Source of the DNA: Streptomyces sp. ISL-10
Lineage (GTDB): Bacteria; Actinomycetota; Actinomycetes; Streptomycetales; Streptomycetaceae
Direction: 5' to 3'
NCBI RefSeq assembly: GCF_018614575.1
Contig: NZ_JAGGOJ010000018.1
Coordinates: 1-64,000, forward strand
DNA: 64,000 bases
Shown here in pieces: positions 49,437 to 59,765 of this stretch. A program made the position numbers and the translations under genes. The notes under the pieces were generated by a model. It was not told the origin of the DNA and did not search any database. It was given only the letters and a program-made list of their open reading frames with translations. Position 1 is the first letter of the stretch; each line of letters starts with the position of its first letter.

Positions 49437-51782
49437 ATGTCCTGCGTCCCCACCCGCACCGACAATGCATCTCAGCCCCCTACGCCCCCGCTCGCCCGCT
49501 TCCGGCGGCCGCACAGTCCGCCGCCCGCCGGGCCGCACCGCCGCTTCCGGATCGCGGGTGCCGATGTGTCCGCGTCCGTCTCCGTCTTCCTGATCGCCCT
49601 GCCTCTGTCCCTCGGCATCGCCCTGGCCACCGGGGCGCCGCTCCAGGCCGGCCTCGTCGCCGCCGCCGTCGGCGGCATCGTGGCGGGGCGGCTCGGCGGC
49701 TCCCCGCTCCAGGTCAGCGGCCCGGCTGCCGGACTGACCGTCGTCACGGCCGAGTTGATCCAGCGGTACGGCTGGCGCACCACATGCGCCATCACGGTCC
49801 TCGCCGGCCTGTGCCAGCTCGGTCTCGCCGCCCTGCGGGTGGCGCGCTCCGCGCTCGCCGTCAGCCCCGCGATCGTCCACGGGATGCTGGCCGGCATCGG
49901 GGTCACCATCGCCCTGGCACAACTTCACATCGTCCTCGGGGGCACGCCGCAGAGTTCGGCCGTCGCCAATGTACGTGCGCTGCCCGGCCAGTTGGCCGAT
50001 CTCCGTCCGGCCGCACTGTCCGTCAGCGTCCTGACCGTCGCCGTGGTCCTGGCATGGCCGCGCATCCCGGGGCGAGCCGGCCGGATCGTGCGGACCGTGC
50101 CCGCCGCCCTGGCCGCCGTCGCCGCCGCGACCGTGCTCGCGACGGTCGCCCAGCTGCACCAGCCGCGCGTCGATCTTCCTTCGTGGCGCTCGCACGCGCT
50201 GCCCGAGCTGCCCGAGGGACCCGTGCTCGGGCTGCTCGCCGCAGTGCTCACCATCACGCTCGTCGGCAGCGTGGAGTCACTGCTGTCAGCCGTCGCGATC
50301 GACAAGCTGGCGGCGGCCCGCAAGCACCCGGACGTACGGCTCCCCCGCGTGAACCTCGACCGCGAGCTCGCCGGGCAGGGCGCGGCAAACGTCGTGTCGG
50401 GTGCCCTCGGCGGACTGCCGATCACGGGCGTCGCGGTCCGCAGCGCGGCGAACGTCTCCGCCGGGGCGGTCAGCCGCCACTCCACCATGCTCCACGGTGT
50501 GTGGATCGCGGTGGCCGCACTGCTGCTGGTGCCGGTCCTCGACCTGATCCCGCTGGCCACCCTCGCCGCGTTGGTGATGGTGATCGGTGTGCAGATGGTC
50601 AGCATCACGCATCTGCGCAGTGTGAAGCGCAACCGCGAAATCCTGGTGTACGCGGCGACCCTGGGCTCGGTGGTCCTGACCGGAGTGCTGGAAGGGGTGC
50701 TGATCGGGATCGCGGTGGCGGTCGGCGTGGCGCTGCACCGGCTCACCAGGACCCGGATCACCGTGGAGGAAGAGGGCGGGGACGTGCACCGGGTGCGCGT
50801 ACGCGGCCAGTTGACGTTCCTGGCGGTTCCCCGGCTGAGCCGGGTGCTGGGGCAGGTGCCGCACGGCGTCGACTGTGTGGTCGAGCTGGACGGTTCCTTC
50901 ATGGATCACGCGGCGTACGAGGCGCTGCACGACTGGCAGGCCGCGCACTGCGCACACGGCGGCACCGTGGAGTTCACGGGCCGGTCGGGGTCGCGCATCA
51001 GCGAGCCCGCGCACGAGACGCACGGCTGCTGCCGGCCCTGGACGCCCTGGCGCAACCATCACTGCGGCGACAGCCCGCAGCCGACGACCGAGACCCATCA
51101 ACTGGCCACTGGGCTCAGCTCGTTCCAGCGCAATACGGCCCCCCTGGTCCGCGACGAGCTGGCGCGCCTCGCGCGGGAGGGGCAGCGGCCCTCGCAGCTG
51201 TTCCTCACCTGCGCCGACTCCCGACTGGTCACCAGCATGATCACGGCAAGCGGCCCCGGCGATCTGTTCACGGTGCGCAATGTGGGCAACCTGGTGCCGC
51301 TGCCCGGCGAGGAGAGCGGCGACGACTCGGTCGCGGCCGCGATCGAGTACGCGGTCGAGGTGCTGGGCGTGGAGTCCATCACGGTCTGCGGCCACTCCGG
51401 GTGCGGAGCGATGCAGGCCCTGCTGAACAGCCCGCCGGACGGCGCCCCGACTCCCCTGCGCCGCTGGCTGCGGCATGGTCTGCCCAGCCTGGAGCGCATG
51501 CGCAATCGGCACCACGCATGGGCCAGGATCTCGGGACGGATGCCCACGGACGCAGTGGAGCAGCTGTGTCTGACCAATGTGGTCCAGCAGTTGGAGCATC
51601 TTCGGGCCCATGAGTCGGTCGCCCGCCGGCTCGCCGAGGGCACTCTGCAACTGCACGGCATGTACTTCCATGTCGGTGAGGCCCAGGCATATCTCCTCAC
51701 GAACACGGCCGAGCACGAGGTCGAGCAGGTCTTCGACCGCGTCGCGCCCGCACCGTCAGCCCTGGAGAAGGCCCGCGTCTGA
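49437..51782 (+). CDS. SulP-type anion permease fused to beta-carbonic anhydrase
   Basis: 781 residues from ATG 49437 (GGAGGAG upstream). Residues about 45-430 are a SulP transporter with about 11 TM helices ('SLGIALATGAPLQAGLVAAAVGGIVAG', 'QVSGPAAGLTVV', 'QGAANVVSGALGGLPITG'). About 440-520 is a STAS domain. About 560-775 is a beta-carbonic anhydrase with 'LFLTCADSRLV' (Cys, Asp-Arg dyad) and 'CGHSGCGAMQ' (His, Cys zinc ligands). Fusion implies bicarbonate uptake coupled to CO2/HCO3- interconversion at the membrane. A strong hairpin at 51896-51932 follows. Confidence 0.95.
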   Translation: MSCVPTRTDNASQPPTPPLARFRRPHSPPPAGPHRRFRIAGADVSASVSVFLIALPLSLGIALATGAPLQAGLVAAAVGGIVAGRLGGSPLQVSGPAAGLTVVTAELIQRYGWRTTCAITVLAGLCQLGLAALRVARSALAVSPAIVHGMLAGIGVTIALAQLHIVLGGTPQSSAVANVRALPGQLADLRPAALSVSVLTVAVVLAWPRIPGRAGRIVRTVPAALAAVAAATVLATVAQLHQPRVDLPSWRSHALPELPEGPVLGLLAAVLTITLVGSVESLLSAVAIDKLAAARKHPDVRLPRVNLDRELAGQGAANVVSGALGGLPITGVAVRSAANVSAGAVSRHSTMLHGVWIAVAALLLVPVLDLIPLATLAALVMVIGVQMVSITHLRSVKRNREILVYAATLGSVVLTGVLEGVLIGIAVAVGVALHRLTRTRITVEEEGGDVHRVRVRGQLTFLAVPRLSRVLGQVPHGVDCVVELDGSFMDHAAYEALHDWQAAHCAHGGTVEFTGRSGSRISEPAHETHGCCRPWTPWRNHHCGDSPQPTTETHQLATGLSSFQRNTAPLVRDELARLAREGQRPSQLFLTCADSRLVTSMITASGPGDLFTVRNVGNLVPLPGEESGDDSVAAAIEYAVEVLGVESITVCGHSGCGAMQALLNSPPDGAPTPLRRWLRHGLPSLERMRNRHHAWARISGRMPTDAVEQLCLTNVVQQLEHLRAHESVARRLAEGTLQLHGMYFHVGEAQAYLLTNTAEHEVEQVFDRVAPAPSALEKARV

Positions 51783-51895
51783 CGCGCGCGGCCCCTTGAT
51801 GCGCGGCACGCGCGCGTGCGGCCACGCACACAGTGGGTGACCGAGCGCACACGGGCGTGGCTGAACCAGTGCCGTACGGCGTCCGTGAGAACGTG

Positions 51896-51932
51896 TGGCC
51901 CCTCTTCCCCACCGCCCGGGGTAGAGGGGCCA
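51896..51932 (+). terminator. Terminator after the SulP-carbonic anhydrase gene
   Basis: TGGCCCCTCTTCCCC (51896-51910) pairs with GGGGTAGAGGGGCCA (51918-51932) apart from one T-T mismatch, with a 7-nt loop. Confidence 0.7.
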
Positions 51933-51936
51933 CCTC

Positions 51937-51952
51937 ACAGGTCTAAACCAAT
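51937..51952. promoter_or_regulatory. DasR-responsive-element-like (dre) site upstream of acsA
   Basis: ACAGGTCTAAACCAAT has the symmetric GGTCTA-AACC core of the dre consensus (roughly ACTGGTCTAGACCAGT), with 12-13 of 16 positions matching by eye. It lies about 110 bp upstream of the leader ORF and about 135 bp before acsA, a normal operator position. Binding by DasR or another GntR-type regulator is inferred. Confidence 0.45.
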
Positions 51953-52044
51953 TTCCGGAAGGCCCTTGTCACCCGGCCTTCTGGCTGATGAGCTATGGCC
52001 TGGGACACCTACGCACATAAGACGCCCTGGGAAAGGGAGATGTC

Positions 52045-52088
52045 GTGAGCAACGAAAGCCTGGCCAACCTTCTGAGGGAGGCGAGCTG

Positions 52089-52089
<1 letters not shown>
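52045..52089 (+). CDS. 14-residue leader ORF upstream of acsA, paralogous to the AcsA N-terminus
   Basis: GTG 52045 with AAAGGGAG upstream encodes MSNESLANLLREAS and stops with TGA at 52087-52089, overlapping the acsA ATG as TGATG. The peptide matches the start that S. coelicolor Acs has as I recall, and parallels this AcsA start 'MTNERSSLSNLLKEE'. The unit looks like a small tandem duplication of the acsA 5' end that became a translationally coupled leader. Confidence 0.55.
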
Positions 52090-54050
<1,961 letters not shown>

Positions 54051-54065
54051 CCCCCGGCGGGGCAC

Positions 54066-54120
54066 CCGTACGCGGGCACGGCCCCGGCGCAGCCCGCGCC
54101 GGGGCCGTGCCCGCGTACGG
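54066..54120 (+). terminator. 25-bp perfect hairpin terminator after acsA
   Basis: The arm 54066-54090 (begins CCGTACGCGGGCACGG) is fully complementary to 54096-54120, with a 5-nt loop AGCCC. It starts 16 bp after the acsA stop. One of the longest perfect stems in the window. Confidence 0.85.
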
Positions 54121-54316
54121 GGCGTGGCGGGGCGGGCAGGCCGTCGCGCGGGCGGGGACGGGCCGCGGTACGGTCTGCCGCGGCTCACCGAACGGCCGAC
54201 GGAGCCGTTAGGTAGAGTAAAGAACGCGTCAATGACGCAAGGAACGATCTCAGGTGCGCCGGGAAGTCTGGTCGGCAACAGTTTTGTCGTGCCCGACCGA
54301 CCGGAGGTTACGCATC

Positions 54317-55711
54317 GTGGCCGCGCCCCAGACCACTCCCAGGCTCTTCGGACGTCTGCCCCTGCCCGAGCGGAACTTCGTCGCGGACGCGCTGCGCGCG
54401 GAGACGGTCGGCGGTGTGCTGCTCCTGTTCGCCGCGGTTGCCGCCCTGATCTGGGCGAACACCCCTATCGGTGACAGCTACGCCGCCGTGCGCGACTTCC
54501 ACCTGGGTCCTAAGGCGCTCGGCCTGGATCTGTCGATACAGCACTGGGCGGCGGACGGTCTGCTGGCCGTCTTCTTCTTCGTCGCCGGTATCGAGCTCAA
54601 GCGTGAGCTGGTCGTGGGAGAACTGCGCGACCCGAAGGCCGCCGCCCTGCCCGTGATCGCCGCCCTCTGCGGCATGATCATGCCCGCCCTCGTCTACCTG
54701 CTGGTCACGACGTTCGGCGACGGCTCCACGGCCGGCTGGGCTGTCCCCACCGCCACCGATATCGCCTTCGCCCTGGCCGTGCTCGCGGTCATCGGTACGT
54801 CGCTGCCATCGGCGCTGCGCGCGTTCCTGCTGACGCTCGCGGTCGTCGACGACCTCTTCGCCATCCTGATCATCGCGGTCTTCTTCACGGACGACCTGAA
54901 CTTCGCGGCGCTCGGCGGGGCCTTCGCCGGCCTCGCCCTCTTCTGGCTGCTGCTGCGCCTGGGTGTGCGGGGCTGGTACGTGTACGTGCCGCTCGCCCTG
55001 GCCGTCTGGGGCCTGATGTACAACAGCGGCGTCCATGCCACGATCGCCGGTGTCGCGATGGGCCTGATGCTGCGCTGCAGCCGCCGGGACGGCGAGGAGT
55101 CCTCGCCGGGCGAGCACATCGAGCATGTCGTGCGGCCGCTGTCCGCCGGTATCGCCGTACCGCTGTTCGCCCTGTTCTCGGCGGGCGTCACGGTCACCGG
55201 CAAGTCCCTCGGCGACGTCTTCAGCAAGCCCGAGACACTTGGTGTCGTCCTGGGTCTGGTCGTGGGCAAGGCGTTCGGCATCTTCGGCGGCACCTGGCTG
55301 ACGGCACGTTTCACCAAGGCGGAACTGAACGAGGATCTGCGCTGGCCGGACATCTTCGCGCTCGCCTCGCTCGCCGGTATCGGCTTCACCGTCTCGCTGT
55401 TGATCGGCGAGCTCGCCTTCGCCGGAGACGCCACGCTCACGGACGAGGTGAAGGCCGCGGTCCTGATCGGTTCCCTGATCGCCGCAATTCTCTCCGGCAT
55501 CGTCCTCAAGATGCGGGTACGTGCCTACCTGGCGCTGGCGGCGGAGGAGGAGCGCGACGAGGACATGTCCGGCATCCCCGACGTATACGAACAGGACGAC
55601 CCTGCCTACCACTTGAGGATGGCCGCCATCTACGACGAGAAGGCCGCGGAGCACCGCCGCAAGGCCGAAGCGGCGGGGGCATCGCGCGACGGCGGCGACA
55701 GTCCGGCATGA
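54317..55711 (+). CDS. nhaA: Na+/H+ antiporter NhaA
   Basis: 464 residues from GTG 54317 with GGAGG 9 nt upstream. About 11-12 TM helices with family marks 'FFFVAGIELKRELVVGELRDP', 'PTATDIAFALAVLAVIG' and the ion-binding Asp-Asp pair in 'LTLAVVDDLFAILIIAVFF', plus 'GIGFTVSLLIGELAF'. Exports Na+ (or Li+) in exchange for H+. The cytoplasmic tail (about 55 residues, charged, 'YEQDDPAYHLRMAAIYDEKAAEHRRKAEAAG') is longer than in E. coli NhaA. The holin-like gene follows 40 bp later, likely cotranscribed. Confidence 0.97.
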   Translation: MAAPQTTPRLFGRLPLPERNFVADALRAETVGGVLLLFAAVAALIWANTPIGDSYAAVRDFHLGPKALGLDLSIQHWAADGLLAVFFFVAGIELKRELVVGELRDPKAAALPVIAALCGMIMPALVYLLVTTFGDGSTAGWAVPTATDIAFALAVLAVIGTSLPSALRAFLLTLAVVDDLFAILIIAVFFTDDLNFAALGGAFAGLALFWLLLRLGVRGWYVYVPLALAVWGLMYNSGVHATIAGVAMGLMLRCSRRDGEESSPGEHIEHVVRPLSAGIAVPLFALFSAGVTVTGKSLGDVFSKPETLGVVLGLVVGKAFGIFGGTWLTARFTKAELNEDLRWPDIFALASLAGIGFTVSLLIGELAFAGDATLTDEVKAAVLIGSLIAAILSGIVLKMRVRAYLALAAEEERDEDMSGIPDVYEQDDPAYHLRMAAIYDEKAAEHRRKAEAAGASRDGGDSPA

Positions 55712-55751
55712 TCTGACATCGGACCGTAGAACTTTGGAGAGGGAGTCAGCG

Positions 55752-56243
55752 ATGACCGACCCCGGCAACACCACGGCGAACGCTGTCGGCGCCGACCGCA
55801 GTCTCGGTCAGCTGGTCGCCTCGGCGACCGCCGAGATGTCGGCGCTGATGCACGACGAAATCGCGCTGGCCAAGGCGCAGCTGCGGCGGGACGTGAAGAA
55901 GGCGGGCATCGGCAGCGGTGCGTTCGCCGCCGCGGGCGCGGTGCTGCTCTTCTCGCTGCCGATGCTGAGCTTCGCACTCGCCTACGGCTTCCAGGCCTGG
56001 ACCGACTGGCACCTGTCCGTCTGCTTCCTGCTGTCGTTCGCCGTCAATGTCGCCGTGGCAGGTCTTCTCGGCCTGATCGGCTTGTTCTTCGTCAAGAAGG
56101 CGAAGAAGGGCAAGGGCCCGCAGAAGGCGGTCGCCTCGGCCAAGGAGACCGCGGCTGTGCTGCAGAACGCCAAGCCGCATCCTCGCCGCCCCGCGCGCCC
56201 GGAGCTCCCGGCCGGCTCCCGGGAGGACAGGGTCCCGGTGTGA
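55752..56243 (+). CDS. Phage-holin-like actinobacterial membrane protein (PF07332 type)
   Basis: 163 residues. N-terminal amphipathic helix ('SLGQLVASATAEMSALMHDEIALAKAQLRRDVKKAG'), two TM helices ('FAAAGAVLLFSLPMLSFALAYGF' and 'FLLSFAVNVAVAGLLGLIGLFFV') and a Lys-rich cytoplasmic tail. The family is called Actinobacterial Holin-X but is chromosomal and widespread; there is no sign of a prophage here. Probable membrane-stress or envelope protein in the nhaA operon, as Rv3669 is near marP in Mycobacterium. Confidence 0.85.
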   Translation: MTDPGNTTANAVGADRSLGQLVASATAEMSALMHDEIALAKAQLRRDVKKAGIGSGAFAAAGAVLLFSLPMLSFALAYGFQAWTDWHLSVCFLLSFAVNVAVAGLLGLIGLFFVKKAKKGKGPQKAVASAKETAAVLQNAKPHPRRPARPELPAGSREDRVPV

Positions 56244-56319
56244 CCCGGCGGACCGGCACGGAGGCCGCCGGCCCGGGCGTGGCAAACGCACGGTGCCCGG
56301 TTGTGGCACGCTCATCAGC

Positions 56320-57267
56320 ATGACGGCACCTGTTTCCAGCCCCGGCGGCTTCGGCAGCCCCGCCGGCCCCGTACGTCTCGACGGTCCGTGGACCCACCGC
56401 GACGTCGCGGCCAACGGTGCCCGCTTCCACATCGCCGAGATGGGCGACGGGCCGCTGGTGATGCTGCTGCACGGGTTCCCGCAGTTCTGGTGGACCTGGC
56501 GGCACCAGCTGCCCGCGCTCGCCGACGCGGGCTTCCGGGCGGTGGCGATGGACCTTCGCGGGGTGGGCGGCAGCGACCGCACGCCGCGGGGTTACGACCC
56601 GGCCAACCTCGCACTCGACATCACCGGCGTCGTACGGTCCCTCGGCGAGCCGGACGCCGCGCTGGTCGGGCACGACCTCGGCGGCTATCTGGCGTGGACG
56701 GCGGCCGTGATGCGCCCCAAGCTGGTGCGCCGTCTGGCCGTGTCCTCGATGCCGCACCCACGGCGCTGGCGTTCGGCGATGCTGTCGGACTTCGCGCAGA
56801 GCCGTGCCGGGTCGTATGTGTGGGGTTTCCAGCGGCCCTGGATTCCCGAGCGTCAGCTGGTCGCCGACGATGCCGCGCTGGTGGGCCGGCTGATCGAGGA
56901 CTGGTCGGGACCCCAGCCGCTCGACGAGGAGGCCGTCGGCGTCTACCGGCGCGCGATGTGCATCCCTTCGACGGCGCACTGCTCGATCGAGCCGTACCGC
57001 TGGATGGTGCGCTCGCTGGCCCGGCCGGACGGCATCCAGTTCAACCGCCGGATGAAGCGTCCCGTGCGGGTTCCGACACTGCATCTGCACGGGTCACTCG
57101 ATCCGGCGATGCGGACGCGCAGCGCGGCCGGTTCCGGCGAGTACGTCGAAGCGCCGTACCGCTGGCGGCTGTTCGACGGTCTCGGCCACTTCCCGCACGA
57201 GGAGGACCCGGTGGCCTTCTCGAACGAACTCATCAGCTGGCTCAAGGATCCGGAACCCGATCGCTGA
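56320..57267 (+). CDS. Alpha/beta-hydrolase, epoxide-hydrolase-like (EphE type)
   Basis: 315 residues from ATG 56320. Oxyanion motif 'VMLLHGFPQFWWTWRHQLP', nucleophile elbow 'LVGHDLGGYLAW' with Asp as nucleophile (epoxide hydrolase/dehalogenase type), and the catalytic His in 'FDGLGHFPHEEDP'. Two Tyr in the lid region could polarise an epoxide ring. It matches the position of ephE (Rv3670) next to marP in Mycobacterium. Likely an epoxide hydrolase with a housekeeping or detoxification role. Confidence 0.88.
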   Translation: MTAPVSSPGGFGSPAGPVRLDGPWTHRDVAANGARFHIAEMGDGPLVMLLHGFPQFWWTWRHQLPALADAGFRAVAMDLRGVGGSDRTPRGYDPANLALDITGVVRSLGEPDAALVGHDLGGYLAWTAAVMRPKLVRRLAVSSMPHPRRWRSAMLSDFAQSRAGSYVWGFQRPWIPERQLVADDAALVGRLIEDWSGPQPLDEEAVGVYRRAMCIPSTAHCSIEPYRWMVRSLARPDGIQFNRRMKRPVRVPTLHLHGSLDPAMRTRSAAGSGEYVEAPYRWRLFDGLGHFPHEEDPVAFSNELISWLKDPEPDR

Positions 57268-57667
57268 GGCTTCCCGGCGTGACGAGGAGCGGCCGGCCGG
57301 ATCCGTCCGGACACCCGGTGGAACCTTTGTCCTACGAACGGCCACATGCCCGGCGCATAGGCCAATTGGCGGGCGCTGACACGGTTACCGACCATGAGGC
57401 CCGGGCAGACGTCCGGGTATGGGCTGGACGCACGACTACGGTGACGCAGCACGCAACCGCCGCTCGGCCAATGGGCCGATCATCCACGACAGTGGTGGCT
57501 CTCAGCATGAGAGCCAGGAGCATCCGGGGCAGGGAATGGGCATTCCGCGAATCCTCCGGCGCCGCGCGCGCTGGGTGTCCGCGCGACTGCGGCATCCGCG
57601 GGCCTGAGCCGGCGACGGCTCGGCCCGGGCACCCTCACATCACGAAGCGTCCCACCGCGACGCATCC
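57268..57667. other. Convergent gap between hydrolase and marP-like gene
   Basis: 400 bp, noticeably less GC-rich at 57300-57540. It may contain a small plus-strand gene (57419-57607). No strong terminator hairpin is evident. Confidence 0.4.
57419..57607 (+). CDS. Possible small protein, 62 residues
   Basis: ATG 57419 opens 'MGWTHDYGDAARNRRSANG' and ends in a basic tail 'RRRARWVSARLRHPRA'. Third-position G/C is raised but lower than in neighbours, and no ribosome site is visible. No family recognised. Included because the gap is otherwise unexplained; it could equally be chance. Confidence 0.3.
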   Translation: MGWTHDYGDAARNRRSANGPIIHDSGGSQHESQEHPGQGMGIPRILRRRARWVSARLRHPRA

Positions 57668-58873
57668 CTACAGCGCACACGCCTGGCTGTCGACCTGCTG
57701 GTTGGCGGCCCTGCCCTGTGCGATGTCGGCGCGGATCTCGTCGACCGTCAGGGCGTAGCCGGTGTCGACGTCGTCGAGGGACCGGGCGAAGATGACGCCG
57801 TAGACCTTGCCGTCGGTGGTGAGCAGCGGTCCGCCGGAGTTGCCCTGGCGGACGGTCGCGAACAGCGAGTAGACGTCGCGGCGGACGGTTCCCCGGTGGT
57901 AGATGTCGGGGCCGTTGGCGTTGATCCGGCCGCGGACGCGGGCGGAGCGTACGTCGTAGGCGCCGTTCTCCGGGAAACCGGCGACGATCGCGCTGTCGCC
58001 TCTGTCGGCGTCCTCCTCGGTGAACTGCAGCGGGCGTGCCTTGAGATCGGGGACGTCCAGCACCGCGATGTCGCGCTCCCAGTCGTACAGCACGACCTTG
58101 GCGTCGTAGAGCCGGCCCTCGCCCCCTATCTGGACGGTGGGCTCGTCCACGCCGCCGACCACATGGGCGTTGGTCATCACCCGGCGCTCGTCGAAGACGA
58201 AGCCGGTGCCTTCGAGGACCTTGCCGCAACTGGGGGCCGTGCCGACGACCTTGACGATCGACTGCTTGGCGCGCGCGGCGACGGGGCTGCCGACGAGCGC
58301 CGGGTCCGGTGCCTGGACCTCGGTGATCGGCTCGTTGGCGAACGGGCTGAAGACCTGGGGGAAGCCGTTCTGCGCGAGCACGGAGGAGAAGTCGGAGAAC
58401 CATGTCGACGCCTGATCGGGCATCACCTGCGAGATGCCGAGCAGCACCTTGGAACTGCGGACCTCCTTGCCCAGGGTGGGCAACGAGGTGCCGGCGAGGG
58501 CGGATCCGATCAGCCAGGCGACCAGCAGCATGGCGACGACATTGACCAGGGCGCCGCCCGTGGCGTCCAGGGCCCGGGCGGGTGACCAGGTGATGTGCCT
58601 GCGCAGCTTGTTGCCGAGATGTGTGGTGAACGCCTGGCCGACGGAGGCGCACACGATCACGATCGCCACGGCGACGATCGCCGCCGTGGTCGACACCTCG
58701 GCGTCATCGGTCAGCGCGTCCCAGATCACCGGGAGGAGATAGACCGCGACGAGCCCGCCGCCGAGAAAGCCGATCACCGAGAGGATGCCGACGACGAAGC
58801 CCTGGCGGTAGCCGACGATCGCGAACCAGACGGCGGCGACCAGCAACAGGATGTCCAGCACGTTCACCGTCAT
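57668..58873 (-). CDS. Membrane-anchored trypsin-like serine protease with CvpA domain (MarP-like)
   Basis: 401 residues. N-terminal four-TM colicin-V-production domain (about residues 1-160, 'LDILLLVAAVWFAIVGYRQGFVVGILSVIGFLGG'), then an exported chymotrypsin-fold protease with His in 'VMTNAHVVGG', Asp in 'WERDIAVLDVPD' and Ser in 'VRQGNSGGPLL'. Cys residues in 'GTAPSCGKVLEG' and the C-terminal 'VDSQACAL' match the regulatory disulfide of M. tuberculosis MarP, an acid/oxidative-stress protease. Same operon direction and order (nth-nudix-marP) as in Mycobacterium. Confidence 0.93.
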   Translation of the reverse strand: MTVNVLDILLLVAAVWFAIVGYRQGFVVGILSVIGFLGGGLVAVYLLPVIWDALTDDAEVSTTAAIVAVAIVIVCASVGQAFTTHLGNKLRRHITWSPARALDATGGALVNVVAMLLVAWLIGSALAGTSLPTLGKEVRSSKVLLGISQVMPDQASTWFSDFSSVLAQNGFPQVFSPFANEPITEVQAPDPALVGSPVAARAKQSIVKVVGTAPSCGKVLEGTGFVFDERRVMTNAHVVGGVDEPTVQIGGEGRLYDAKVVLYDWERDIAVLDVPDLKARPLQFTEEDADRGDSAIVAGFPENGAYDVRSARVRGRINANGPDIYHRGTVRRDVYSLFATVRQGNSGGPLLTTDGKVYGVIFARSLDDVDTGYALTVDEIRADIAQGRAANQQVDSQACAL

Positions 58874-58984
58874 TAGCCTCGCAGTGTCGTCGCCGGGTGC
58901 TCCTTCCGGCTGGTGTGTCCGGGCCCGCGGCGCGGCCGCTTCGTCTGTGCGCCCCGGGGTGCGCTTACTGCCTGGGTCAGCCTG

Positions 58985-59713
58985 TCATGCCCGCCAGTCC
59001 AGCGGGACCTCCTTGGTGCGGTCCCATGGTCTCTCCCAGCCGGAGAAGTGCAGGATCCGGTCGATGACTCCGGCGGTAAAACCCCAGACCAGAGTGCCCT
59101 CGACCAGAAACGCGGGCCCCGCGTGACCGCTCGGGTGGAGAGCCGTCGCGCGGTTGGCCGGGTCCGTGAGATCCACCACGGGCACGGTGAAGACCCGCGC
59201 GGTCTCGGCGGGGTCGACCGCTCCGACCGGGCTCGGGGTGCGCCACCACCCCAGTACGGGCGTGACGACGAATCCGCTCACCGGGATGTAGAGCTTGGGC
59301 AGCACGCCGAAGGGCTGGACGCCGGAGGGGTCGAGCCCGGTCTCCTCCTCGGCCTCACGCAGCGCGGCGCGCAGCGGGCCCGTGGTGGCGGGGTCGCCGT
59401 CCTCCGGATCGAGGGCGCCGCCGGGGAACGACGGCTGCCCGGCGTGCGAGCGCAGGGTGCCGGCGCGCTCCATGAGCAGCAGCTCGGGGCCCCTCGCGCC
59501 CTCACCGAAGAGGACGAGTACGGCGGACTGGCGGCCGCGTCCGCTCTCGGGCGGCAGGAAGCGGCTCAGCTGGTGCGGCTGGACGGTGTCGGCGGCGCGC
59601 ACCACGGGATCGAGCCAGTCGGGCAGGCCGTCGATGGAGACGGACACCTCGCCGTGCCTGCCGGACTGCTCGTGCATCTTGTAGGTCTCTTCGCCTGCGC
59701 GCGTCATGGGCAC
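58985..59713 (-). CDS. NUDIX hydrolase, CoA-pyrophosphatase-like
   Basis: 242 residues. Nudix box 'GGALDPEDGDPATTGPLRAALREAEEETGLD' fits GX5EX7REUXEEXGU with a short insertion, and the preceding 'RSHAGQPSFPGG' is the CoA-pyrophosphatase (UPF0035) signature. Predicted to cleave CoA or its derivatives to phosphopantetheine and 3',5'-ADP. Start ATG 59713 or 59707. Lies between nth (53 bp upstream) and marP. Confidence 0.9.
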   Translation of the reverse strand: MPMTRAGEETYKMHEQSGRHGEVSVSIDGLPDWLDPVVRAADTVQPHQLSRFLPPESGRGRQSAVLVLFGEGARGPELLLMERAGTLRSHAGQPSFPGGALDPEDGDPATTGPLRAALREAEEETGLDPSGVQPFGVLPKLYIPVSGFVVTPVLGWWRTPSPVGAVDPAETARVFTVPVVDLTDPANRATALHPSGHAGPAFLVEGTLVWGFTAGVIDRILHFSGWERPWDRTKEVPLDWRA

Positions 59714-59765
59714 CCCCTGCTGCTCAACGCCCCGGAGCGCCCGGATCGTTCCTCGTGGGGGCGGC

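Noticed and set aside
55752..56243. Holin-like gene as evidence of a prophage
   Set aside because: This family is chromosomal in actinobacteria, and no phage structural, lysis or integrase genes are near.
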